NCBI GenBank assembly: GCA_001804785.1
Contig: MHBG01000064.1
Span: 17,894 to 81,893 of the forward strand
DNA from: Lentisphaerae bacterium GWF2_45_14
Lineage (GTDB): Bacteria; Verrucomicrobiota; Lentisphaeria; Victivallales; GWF2-45-14
Direction of reading: 5' to 3'
DNA length: 64,000 nucleotides
Both the position numbers and the translations under genes were made by a program. This document shows, piece by piece, positions 9,962 to 17,639 of the stretch (the stretch's first letter is position 1; every line of letters begins with the position of its first letter). The notes beneath the pieces are model-generated. The model was given only the letters and a program-made list of their open reading frames with translations, did not search any database and was not told where the DNA came from.

Positions 9962-11245
9962 ATGAACTTTTTTACTGAACATTATCTCTCTCTTTTAATA
10001 ATGGGATTGCTTCTCTGTTGTTCCGCATGTTTTTCGGGAACGGAGACGGCAATGTTTTCACTTTCCAGAAAACAGCTTGCGGATCTGAGGGGAAGAGATC
10101 ACGCCTCTTCCAGGATAATAATCTCCTTTATGGAAAATCCTTCGGATTTTCTCGTAACCGTACTTTTTGGAAACCTCATGGTGAATACACTTTTTTTCTG
10201 TATAAGCGCAACTATGCTTTCAAGGCTTGGCGGGCACGGTCATTTTATTGAAATAGCCGCCGGACTGCTGGTCCTTTTTTCTGTGATAATATTCGGGGAA
10301 ATAACACCTAAGGCGATAGGGGTAGCCTTTCCGCTCACTATTTCCACACTTGCCGCTATTCCTTTGAAAATATGGCAGTCCGCGGTATTTCCGATAACGC
10401 AGTGCCTCGTGCTTTTTGCTGAGAAGTTTGAGCCTGACATCGGCAGAGAAAGAGAACCGCTCATCAACTCTGAAGAATTTTCCATGCTACTAGGAATAAG
10501 CGAAACAGAGGGACTTCTGGACAGGGATACCAGCAGCATGATTCAGGACATCATGGAACTTAACAGACTCAAGGCAAAATACATAATGACTCCGCGCACG
10601 GAAATGCTTGCCATCCCGCATGAAAGCTCTATCGACGACGCTCTTGATTTCGCCAAGAAAAACAGGTTTTTCTTTTTGCTTACTTATAAAGGAGAAAGAG
10701 AAAATATAAGCGGTATGGCAAGCGCAAAGGAAATATGTCTGGCGCCCGATAGAAAGGGGACTGTATCGGATTTCGTAAGGCCGGTAAGTTTTGTCCCTGA
10801 AACAATAAAGGTGTCCCAGCTTCTTGAAAAAATGACGGATCAGAAGCTTCCCCTGGTAATCGTAGTCGACGAGTTCGGCGGTGTGTCGGGAATGGTGACG
10901 TATAAGGACGTCGTCGAAGAATTTTCCGGGAACCTTGAGGATGATTTCACTGACTCGAAAGAAGCGTCCGTCGCACACATCGGGAAAAACAAGTACAGAA
11001 TACCCGGTTGTCTTTCAATCATGTCATGGAAAGATTTTTTTGGGAATTCATTACCCAAACTTGAAGAACGCGCTCTCGAAACGACAACGGTAGGCGGCTT
11101 TGTAACGCTTCTTCTTGGGCGTATTCCGCAGCGTGGAGACACTGTCTCGTTCATGAACCTCAGGTTTACTGTTGAGAAAATGGGAAAAAGGAGAATAGAA
11201 ACAGTAATAGTAATGGTGAAAGTAAGCGGGGGTGCGGAGGGATGA
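9962..11245 (+). CDS. CNNM/CorC-family (DUF21-CBS-CorC_HlyC) membrane protein
   Basis: This is a full-length 427-residue member of the family often annotated hemolysin C or CorC, linked in characterised members to Mg2+/Co2+ handling. Order of parts: DUF21 transmembrane domain (about 5-165; FSGTETAMFSLSR is the typical start and IFGEITPKAIGV the typical helix motif), paired CBS domains (about 195-310, ending VIVVDEFGGVSGMVTYKDVVEE), and the CorC_HlyC domain (about 335-415). No convincing Shine-Dalgarno precedes the ATG. Instead TAGATT and AATCTA, an 11-base-spaced inverted repeat at 9939-9961, abut the start codon. It overlaps the next DUF21 gene by ATGA. The substrate cannot be read from sequence. 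Confidence 0.88.
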   Translation: MNFFTEHYLSLLIMGLLLCCSACFSGTETAMFSLSRKQLADLRGRDHASSRIIISFMENPSDFLVTVLFGNLMVNTLFFCISATMLSRLGGHGHFIEIAAGLLVLFSVIIFGEITPKAIGVAFPLTISTLAAIPLKIWQSAVFPITQCLVLFAEKFEPDIGREREPLINSEEFSMLLGISETEGLLDRDTSSMIQDIMELNRLKAKYIMTPRTEMLAIPHESSIDDALDFAKKNRFFFLLTYKGERENISGMASAKEICLAPDRKGTVSDFVRPVSFVPETIKVSQLLEKMTDQKLPLVIVVDEFGGVSGMVTYKDVVEEFSGNLEDDFTDSKEASVAHIGKNKYRIPGCLSIMSWKDFFGNSLPKLEERALETTTVGGFVTLLLGRIPQRGDTVSFMNLRFTVEKMGKRRIETVIVMVKVSGGAEG

Positions 11246-12243
11246 TGACTTTCTTAATATCTTTTGTTATTGCGCTGGCGGGATCTGCCTTTTTTTCCGG
11301 TATGGAGACGGGAAGTTATTCAATTAACCGTGTCAGATTGAATCACCGGCTGAAGCAAGGCAGCAAATCGGCGCGAATTCTTTTTAAAAACCTCCAAAAT
11401 CCGCAACTCTTTATTTTTACGGTGCTGGTTGGGAATAATTGTGTGAATTACTTCATTTCGTCTGAAACGACTAATTTTGTGATAAAAGCGGGAATTGCGC
11501 CATTGGAGACAATCTTTATTTTTAATTTTTTCCCTTGGTCGGCTGAAATAGCGGCGACATTCATTCTAATGATACCAGTCTTTATTTTCGGAGAATTTCT
11601 TCCGAAAAACATCTTCCGGAAAAAGGCTGAGACTTTAATGTATCGCCTGGCTTCTCTGCAAAGGATATTTTTAGTATTGTTTTTCCCGATAACTTATCCT
11701 CTGAAAGTATTGGCCAGGACTCTTACTTCAAGAGCAGGAAAAGATATGTCGATCCAGCTTAAAAATATTGATATGGGACTCCTTCACCACTACATTTCGG
11801 AGGGACGGCACGACGGAATGATCGGAAAGATGGCCAACAATATGATAAACCGTACTATTAACATCGCCGAGGTTCCCGTTACCGACGTTATGCTGCCGCT
11901 CGAAAATTCATCCGTAATCCCGGTGGGCTCCGCACCGGGCGAATGTCTCAAGCTGTTCGGTCAAAATGAAATAATGAGGATTCCCGTATATTCCGGAAAA
12001 CCCTCGAATATTGTCGGGATCGTGCGCTTTTTCGATATCCTCACGGCTGTAGACAATCATGAAAAAAACATCGAGACCTGTATTCGTGAGATCATCAGGC
12101 TCGACGTGAACACCAGTTTGCAGAAGGCGCTCTTTAAGATGCAGAGGCAGAAGGAGGCCATCGCGCTGGTCTCCGACCGCAAAGGGAAAGCCTACGGAAT
12201 AATAAGACTGCGCGATATTATCAGCCACATCACATCCCCGTGA
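11242..12243 (+). CDS. Second DUF21-CBS membrane protein, lacking the C-terminal CorC_HlyC domain
   Basis: This 333-residue paralogue of the preceding gene has the same N-terminal signature (FFSGMETGSYSINR) and helix motif (IFGEFLPKNIF), followed by two CBS-like repeats (VTDVMLPLENSSVIPVGSA and later ALVSDRKGKAYGIIRLRDII). It ends right after the CBS region, so the CorC_HlyC module is absent. The ATG overlaps the upstream stop (ATGA), implying coupled translation and possibly a heteromeric complex; that is inference. The DUF21 part retains several long hydrophobic segments (about 1-20, 50-75, 80-120 and 130-150). The stop is two bases from the stop of converging fucI. Confidence 0.82.
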   Translation: MMTFLISFVIALAGSAFFSGMETGSYSINRVRLNHRLKQGSKSARILFKNLQNPQLFIFTVLVGNNCVNYFISSETTNFVIKAGIAPLETIFIFNFFPWSAEIAATFILMIPVFIFGEFLPKNIFRKKAETLMYRLASLQRIFLVLFFPITYPLKVLARTLTSRAGKDMSIQLKNIDMGLLHHYISEGRHDGMIGKMANNMINRTINIAEVPVTDVMLPLENSSVIPVGSAPGECLKLFGQNEIMRIPVYSGKPSNIVGIVRFFDILTAVDNHEKNIETCIREIIRLDVNTSLQKALFKMQRQKEAIALVSDRKGKAYGIIRLRDIISHITSP

Positions 12244-12245
12244 TT

Positions 12246-14057
12246 TTATCTGTAGAGAGGGCCGAAATTAGAACACGCCCTGTAGTCGGACCCTTCCTTT
12301 TCCATTCCGAACGCACTCCACGCACTGGGACGGAATATATTTTCTTCCGGCACGTTGTGCATGCAGACCGGAATACGGAGCATGGACGCGAGCGTTATAA
12401 GGTCGGCCCCTACATGCCCGTAACTGAATGCTCCGTGATTTGCTCCCCAGTTTGCCATCACGTTGTAAACACTGTCAAACGCGCCTTTACCTGTCAGGCG
12501 CGGAGCGAACCAAGTGGTCGGCCATGTGGGATTTGTTCTTTCATCAAGGGCCTTATGTACTTTTTTCGGAAGTTCAACGGTGAAGCCTTCGGCGATTTGG
12601 AGTACGGGGCCCAGTCCTTTAATCAGATTTATTCTGGAGAGGGTTATGGGCATTCCTGCCTTGCTGGTAAAGCATGATGAAAAGCCGCCGCCTCTGAAAT
12701 ATTCGTTGATGGCTGGAGGCCAGTTAGTCGCGTTAATGCATTTTTCAGCTTCTTCGGATTTTATTTCCCAGAACGGTTTCATTGCGGGTTTTCCGCCGGA
12801 AGACTGCTGCCCTGTCGCGTCGAGTGTGGTTGAGCCGGAATTTATAAGGTGGATTATTCCGTTGGCCGCATGGCCTTTCAGGGCATGTCCGGTTGCTTTT
12901 TTGATAGCTTCGGGACTCCAGAATGTACGGACGTCGGAGAAGCCCTGCGCCGTATTTGTGAGGAGGTGTCCGAATAGCATGGCGACTCCGTTCAGTGTGT
13001 CGTTTTCAGTTGCGACTATATATGACTGACGGATTCCGTTCCAGTCGAAGGATGAATTGAGTATGCTTTCCATGAAGTCGCCATTCGGGAAATGATCTGT
13101 CCAATGCCTTTGTCCCTGGAAACCCGAAGCAATTGCATTGTGACCGAGGGCCTCTTCGCCGAACCCGAGTTTCGCAAGCCTTTCTGAGCCGATCATGAGA
13201 TCGCGCGCAATCATTGTCATTTTTATGCAAATTTCCCATTCGGAGGCTCTGCGTTCCTTCGACTTTCGGTTTGACGGGGAGTTATAATCTTTGCCCTCGG
13301 GACAATATTTTTTTACCCATGCGAGCGCCTTCTTAAACTCTTCCTTGTCGTAAATACCCTCATCCATTCTTCTTATGAACTCGGACATATCGACATATTC
13401 GTTGCGCATTCCGAGATAGTCCTGGAAGAAATCCTCGTTTGTTATGGACCCGGCAATGCCCATCGATACATTACCCATCGAGAGGTAAGACTTGCCTTTC
13501 ATTGTAGAAGCGGCAAGCGCAGCTCTCGTAAAACGGAGTATTTTTTCTTCGACATCCGCGGGAATCTTTTTTTCGTCGGCGTTTTGGACGTCTCTACCAT
13601 ATATCCCAAAAGCCGGAATGCCTTTTTGCGAATGAGCGGCCAGAGCGGCAGCCAGATAAACGGCTCCCGGTCGTTCGGTACCGTTGAAGCCCCAAATGGC
13701 CTTTGGAGTAAGTCGGTCCATATCCATTGTTTCGGAGCCATAACACCAGCAAGGCGTCACAGTGAGTGAAACGCCTACACCCTCTTTCTCAAATTTATCG
13801 GCACACGCGGCGGATTCGGCGACTCCACCGATGCAAGTATCCGCAATCACGCACTCGACCTTCATGCCGTTAGGGTGTTTGAGTTTCGATGAGATGAGTT
13901 CAGCGGCGGCCTTCGCCATATTCATTGTCTGGGCTTCGAGCGACTCTCTTACGCCGCCGCGCCTGCCATCGATTGCGGGCCTTATTCCGACTTTGGGCAG
14001 TCGTCCTCTAAGTCTGTTGCAGAGCGGCGCGCTTCCCAAATTTTCTTTCTTAGGCAT
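12246..14057 (-). CDS. fucI: L-fucose isomerase
   Basis: FucI converts L-fucose to L-fuculose in the cytoplasm (and D-arabinose to D-ribulose in characterised enzymes) using Mn2+. The 603-residue protein matches E. coli FucI closely along its length: [20 protein letters not shown] at the N-terminus, [81 protein letters not shown] and a C-terminal [10 protein letters not shown]. The start is clear, with AGGAGG seven bases before the ATG. It is the second gene of an operon, 13 bases after the FGGY kinase, both read from the promoter near 15781-15809. Confidence 0.97.
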   Translation of the reverse strand: MPKKENLGSAPLCNRLRGRLPKVGIRPAIDGRRGGVRESLEAQTMNMAKAAAELISSKLKHPNGMKVECVIADTCIGGVAESAACADKFEKEGVGVSLTVTPCWCYGSETMDMDRLTPKAIWGFNGTERPGAVYLAAALAAHSQKGIPAFGIYGRDVQNADEKKIPADVEEKILRFTRAALAASTMKGKSYLSMGNVSMGIAGSITNEDFFQDYLGMRNEYVDMSEFIRRMDEGIYDKEEFKKALAWVKKYCPEGKDYNSPSNRKSKERRASEWEICIKMTMIARDLMIGSERLAKLGFGEEALGHNAIASGFQGQRHWTDHFPNGDFMESILNSSFDWNGIRQSYIVATENDTLNGVAMLFGHLLTNTAQGFSDVRTFWSPEAIKKATGHALKGHAANGIIHLINSGSTTLDATGQQSSGGKPAMKPFWEIKSEEAEKCINATNWPPAINEYFRGGGFSSCFTSKAGMPITLSRINLIKGLGPVLQIAEGFTVELPKKVHKALDERTNPTWPTTWFAPRLTGKGAFDSVYNVMANWGANHGAFSYGHVGADLITLASMLRIPVCMHNVPEENIFRPSAWSAFGMEKEGSDYRACSNFGPLYR

Positions 14058-14070
14058 AGGAATTCCTCCT

Positions 14071-15735
14071 TTATTGATTTTTTATATCCAGCAGTTTTTT
14101 CATTACGTTGAAATGGTCGAAGCTTTTTCCGCCGACCCCGAAACTGTCATGAAGTTCAGAATAAATCTTATAAAGTTCATCATAGACTGCGGTCCTTTCC
14201 CCGTCAGGAATATAGACTTTATCCTTGAATGAACAAATATTTTTCTGGGCATCTTCGACTTTTTCATATCTGCCGCCCGCTACGGCTCCGTAAATGGCCG
14301 CCCCAAGCGCACAGCTTTCGGGGGCGGTTGAGATTTTCATGGGCATTTTCAATATATCGGCATGAGTCTGCATGAAGAACGGATTTTTTTCAGCGATTCC
14401 GCCGCAGCATATGATTTCGTTTATCGATATATCATATTCTTTCAAGCGTTCCAGAATTTTTCTTGCACCGAAGGCGACAGCCTCTATTAACGCTCTGTAG
14501 ATTTCGGCGCGCGACGTGTGGAGGGTCATCCCAAGCAGCATACCAGTGAGCTTCTGATCTCCGAGAATGTTTCTGTTCCCGTTTTGCCAGTCGAGCGCGA
14601 TGAGTCCGCTTTGTCCGGGGCGGAGTGCCGATGCTTCCCTGCTGAGGCTTTCGAAAAGTTGGCTGTCTCCGCCGCAAATTTGAGTTACGAACCAGCTTAA
14701 TATGTCGCCGACCGCGGCCTGTCCCGCCTCTATTCCGTAATAACCGGGAATTACCGAGCCGTTCACAATTCCGCAAACACCGGGGACGGGCGGCAGTTTG
14801 CTGTCTGACGGCGAAACAGTAATGTCGCATGACGATGTACCGATTATCTTTACAAGCTTGCCTGTTCCGACGCCTGACCCGACTGCACCGAGGTGTGCGT
14901 CTATCGCGCCGACGGCTACCGGGATTCCCTCTTTAAGTCCGAGGATTTTGCTCCACTCGGAAGAGAGCCGTCCCGCCTGATTGTCGGCTGTGTAAACTTT
15001 GCGGTAGAGGCGTGGGAGGAGTTCGACAAGTTCAGGAGCGAGTCTATTAAGAAATTCTTTGTCCGGCAAGCCGTTCCATTCTTCGCTGTAGGAGCCTTTA
15101 TGTCCGGCTGCGCAGATATTTCTTTTAATATCCTCCGGCTTCTTTATTCCGCAGAGCACGGCTGGAATGAAATCTGAAAACTCCACCCATGAATATGCGT
15201 TACTGAAGACTTCCCTGTCAACATTCATGCAGTGCCATATTTTGGCGAAAAACCATTCGGACGAGTAAGTGCCGCCGCATTTTTCGAGGTATTGCGGACG
15301 TATTTCCCGGGCAAGCGCGTTTATCTTTTCCGCTTCTTCGATAGAGGTGTGGTCTTTCCACATCCACGCATATGAGTTCAGGTTGTCTTTGAATTTTTCG
15401 ATGCGTGACAGGGGAATCATTTTTATGTTTACCGGAATAGGCGTTGATGCCGTGGCATCGGTTCCAATTCCGATAATATTGCTAACCTTGAAGCCGTCTT
15501 TTTTCGCGGCCTGTTCCAGCGCTTCTTTTACTGCCAAAGTCATAGCGTCCAGATAAGAATCCGGGTTCTGCCGCGCTAGATTCTGGTTTCCGGCCTGAAT
15601 GTAAACTCCGTTGACGCCGCCCGGGTATCCGCATGATCCGGCTCCGTATTCTTTGCCGTCAGCAGTATCTATTATAAGTGCGCGTACTGAATTGCTTCCG
15701 AAATCAATTCCCAGAGAAAAGAGGGTTTCAGTCAT
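14071..15735 (-). CDS. AraB-like FGGY sugar kinase (probable L-fuculose/L-ribulose kinase)
   Basis: This 554-residue FGGY carbohydrate kinase resembles ribulokinase AraB more than E. coli FucK. Shared blocks include [16 protein letters not shown], the [13 protein letters not shown] segment, [30 protein letters not shown], the phosphate-binding [10 protein letters not shown], and [15 protein letters not shown] near the C-terminus. It is the first gene of the operon with fucI, so phosphorylation of L-fuculose is the likely job although the subfamily name is ribulokinase. AAGGA lies seven bases before the ATG. A strong promoter and a palindrome lie directly upstream. Substrate assignment rests on context, not on visible residues. 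Confidence 0.85.
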   Translation of the reverse strand: MTETLFSLGIDFGSNSVRALIIDTADGKEYGAGSCGYPGGVNGVYIQAGNQNLARQNPDSYLDAMTLAVKEALEQAAKKDGFKVSNIIGIGTDATASTPIPVNIKMIPLSRIEKFKDNLNSYAWMWKDHTSIEEAEKINALAREIRPQYLEKCGGTYSSEWFFAKIWHCMNVDREVFSNAYSWVEFSDFIPAVLCGIKKPEDIKRNICAAGHKGSYSEEWNGLPDKEFLNRLAPELVELLPRLYRKVYTADNQAGRLSSEWSKILGLKEGIPVAVGAIDAHLGAVGSGVGTGKLVKIIGTSSCDITVSPSDSKLPPVPGVCGIVNGSVIPGYYGIEAGQAAVGDILSWFVTQICGGDSQLFESLSREASALRPGQSGLIALDWQNGNRNILGDQKLTGMLLGMTLHTSRAEIYRALIEAVAFGARKILERLKEYDISINEIICCGGIAEKNPFFMQTHADILKMPMKISTAPESCALGAAIYGAVAGGRYEKVEDAQKNICSFKDKVYIPDGERTAVYDELYKIYSELHDSFGVGGKSFDHFNVMKKLLDIKNQ

Positions 15736-15753
15736 AATTTAATCCTTAAATAC

Positions 15754-15765
15754 TATAGCGCTATA
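15754..15765. promoter_or_regulatory. Palindromic operator candidate upstream of the fucI operon
   Basis: The perfect 12-base palindrome TATAGCGCTATA lies about 10-20 bases downstream of the predicted transcription start of the minus-strand operon and 18 bases ahead of its start codon. Its central CG with flanking dyad symmetry resembles LacI/GalR-family operators. A repressor bound here would block initiation or early elongation, which suits a sugar-inducible operon. No regulator gene is adjacent, so the binding protein is unknown. Confidence 0.5.
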
Positions 15766-15780
15766 CATTAGCACTATTAT

Positions 15781-15809
15781 ATTATAATCTTCCCTCTGAA
15801 ATAAGTCAA
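15781..15809 (-). promoter_or_regulatory. Sigma-70-type promoter of the FGGY kinase-fucI operon
   Basis: On the minus strand, TTGACT (complement of 15804-15809) and a perfect TATAAT (complement of 15781-15786) are separated by exactly 17 bases. The predicted start is near 15774, giving a leader of about 40 bases that contains the palindrome at 15754-15765. This is one of the best promoter matches I found in the window. Confidence 0.7.
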
Positions 15810-15828
15810 CATAAAAACACTGAAATCC

Positions 15829-15857
15829 TTGACAACTGACTCAATTTAGTATAAATT
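15829..15857 (+). promoter_or_regulatory. Probable promoter of the AAA ATPase gene
   Basis: A consensus TTGACA at 15829-15834 is followed 17 bases later by TAAATT (15852-15857); a better -10 match, TATAAA, begins at 15850 but with a 15-base spacer. It fires away from the fucI-operon promoter, whose -35 lies 19 bases to the left, so the two promoters are back to back. Confidence 0.45.
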
Positions 15858-15901
15858 AGGCCAGTTGACCGACCTTGTTTAATATAAAAAAGGCTGCTGT
15901 T

Positions 15902-17023
15902 ATGATAAAAAGAATAATTCTGGAGCAAGTTGAAAAATGTTTTTTCAAACAACGCGCAATTATTATTTATGGAGCGCGGCAGGTTGGAAAAACAACGCTG
16001 ATACGTCAATTGCAAGAGAAATATACGGACTCGGTTTATCTTAATTGCGATGAACCTGATGTCCGGAATGCCTTGACTGATAAAAGTTCAACGGAACTTC
16101 ACGGGCTTGCCGGAAAACATAAGGTCGTTTTTATCGACGAGGCTCAGAGAGTGAAAAATATCGGCTTGACGCTGAAGCTTTTTGTCGATAATTTCCCGAA
16201 GCTTCAGATAGTGGCGACCGGTTCGTCAAGCCTCGATCTTTCAAATGTGATCAAGGAACCGCTGACCGGAAGAAAATTTGAGTTTCATCTCTATCCCTTT
16301 TCATTAATGGAGCTGGGAGGAGAATGCAGTGAAATCGAACTTAAAAGACTCCTTGAACGCCGGATGCTTTACGGAATGTATCCCGCAGCAATAAACGCTC
16401 CTGAAAATGCAGAGATGATATTGAAAGAACTTTCATCAAGCTACCTGTATAAAGACGTTCTTCAGTACCAGAATATAAAGCGGCCCGAAATTCTCGAAAA
16501 ACTTCTTCTGCATCTGGCGTTTCAGATCGGTTCGGAAGTTTCATATAACGAACTTGCGGGAAAATTAGGGGTCAATAAGCAGACTGTCGCCAATTACATC
16601 GACCTTTTGGAAAAATCTTTTGTGATATTCAGTCTCGGTCCGTTCAGTCGCAACTTGCGCAATGAACTGACGAAAATGCGGAAGATATATTTCTACGATA
16701 CCGGAATTCGTAACTCTTTGATACAAAATTATAATTCAGTTGAATTCAGGAGTGATACGGGAGTTCTGTGGGAAAATTTCATCATTGCCGAACGGATGAA
16801 ATATAATTCGCTCTGCCAACGTTATGTCAATGCTTATTTCTGGCGTACTTACCAGCAGCAGGAAATTGATTATCTGGAAGATTCCCAGGGAAAGTTAGGC
16901 GGTTTTGAATTCAAATGGAAGTCCGGGAAAAATGTCAGAGCGCCGAAAGCGTTCGCCGAATCATATCCGGGAGCCACGGTGGAAACAATTACTCCCGGCA
17001 ACTTTCTGAGATGGCTGACGTGA
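15902..17023 (+). CDS. AAA_14 / DUF4143 ATPase
   Basis: This 373-residue protein belongs to the widespread AAA_14-DUF4143 family, whose role is not settled. The N-terminal P-loop is GARQVGKTT (24-32), Walker B is VVFIDEAQ (about 74-81), and a sensor-like VATGSSSLDL (about 104-113) is followed by the family motif EPLTGRKFEFHLYPFS. A winged-helix-like stretch (SYNELAGKLGVNKQTVANYIDLLEKSFV, about 215-245) precedes the DUF4143 C-terminus with its nuclease-like core QQEIDYLEDSQGKLGGFEFKW. I chose the ATG at 15902 over a TTG 27 bases upstream, which lacks family similarity. The gene is alone, with its own promoter, and sits between two halves of a sugar locus. Such genes are often scattered by transfer, which is inferred here, not shown. 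Confidence 0.88.
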   Translation: MIKRIILEQVEKCFFKQRAIIIYGARQVGKTTLIRQLQEKYTDSVYLNCDEPDVRNALTDKSSTELHGLAGKHKVVFIDEAQRVKNIGLTLKLFVDNFPKLQIVATGSSSLDLSNVIKEPLTGRKFEFHLYPFSLMELGGECSEIELKRLLERRMLYGMYPAAINAPENAEMILKELSSSYLYKDVLQYQNIKRPEILEKLLLHLAFQIGSEVSYNELAGKLGVNKQTVANYIDLLEKSFVIFSLGPFSRNLRNELTKMRKIYFYDTGIRNSLIQNYNSVEFRSDTGVLWENFIIAERMKYNSLCQRYVNAYFWRTYQQQEIDYLEDSQGKLGGFEFKWKSGKNVRAPKAFAESYPGATVETITPGNFLRWLT

Positions 17024-17036
17024 TGGCTTCAGATAA

Positions 17037-17228
17037 TCAATAATGGATACGTTTTTGTTTTTTCCATTCTCCGATACGCAGATGCATGTGTCTGTACGTG
17101 AGGGCGCGAATCTCTTTGATGTCCAGCGAAAAAGCAGTAAGCAGTTTCAGCAGCGCGACTTCCGGCGAACTTGTTTCGCTTTCATCATTTTCACTCGGAT
17201 CCAGTACGTAATCTCTTCTTCCTTTCAC
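17037..17228 (-). CDS. Small 63-residue protein, Shine-Dalgarno-led, unknown
   Basis: No family is recognised. On the minus strand a GTG start (17228) follows GGAGG at a five-base spacing inside an A-rich leader, an unusually good ribosome site. The product begins MKGRRDYVLDPSENDESETS, continues with a helix-prone part (PEVALLKLLTAFSLDIKEIRALTY) and ends basic (GEWKKQKRIHY). It converges on the AAA ATPase gene with a 13-base gap, and its upstream region is the nested inverted repeat at 17268-17390. It could be a small regulatory protein, a remnant, or a spurious frame; the ribosome site and the acidic-to-basic composition make me lean towards real. Confidence 0.4.
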   Translation of the reverse strand: MKGRRDYVLDPSENDESETSSPEVALLKLLTAFSLDIKEIRALTYRHMHLRIGEWKKQKRIHY

Positions 17229-17267
17229 GGGAACCTCCTTTTTTTTACGGAGCGCGCCCAATAAAAA

Positions 17268-17390
17268 GGCGCACTCTAATTACACTTTAACTGAGGTCCA
17301 GCAAGACCCGCATAAGCATGTAAAAAGAGTGCGCCAGAGCTACTCTCTTCAACAGGTTGCTTATGCCGTACTTTGCTGGTTTCAGTTAAA
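17268..17390. repeat. Nested imperfect inverted repeat (fold-back element)
   Basis: Two 33-base arms, 17286-17318 and 17358-17390, are imperfect inverted copies. Blocks of nine (TGCTTATGC), seven (TTGCTGG) and eight (CAGTTAAA) bases match, with short mismatched or gapped segments between them. A second, interleaved perfect inverted pair is GGCGCACTCT at 17268-17277 and AGAGTGCGCC at 17326-17335, the latter inside the loop of the first. The two pairings cannot both form completely, so alternative folds or a decayed mobile repeat are possible. It lies in the otherwise gene-free stretch 17229-17639 between the small minus-strand frame and cstA. Confidence 0.6.
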
Positions 17391-17543
17391 AACAACTATC
17401 GAAAAGACTATTTATTTTATTTTGTTTTATATTTGCTTAGTTATCTATAATGGCATCCTTTATTTTCCCTTTATTAACTGTAATACAGCATTCGGATTTA
17501 AGCAAATTGAAAAGAATAGCTTAAAGTATTTCATGATTTTTTT

Positions 17544-17572
17544 TTGGACTTTGAACAAAAATAATGTATATT
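17544..17572 (+). promoter_or_regulatory. Promoter of the cstA-family gene
   Basis: TTGGAC (17544-17549) and TATATT (17567-17572) are 17 bases apart; each matches five of six consensus positions. The predicted start near 17579 leaves a leader of about 60 bases before the ATG at 17640, which is preceded by AAAGG at a nine-base spacing. Confidence 0.55.
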
Positions 17573-17639
17573 CACAAGAATCCGGTTCCATGGAATGCCC
17601 AGTCCTGACTTCCGGTTTTTTTAATAAAGGAAACCTTTC

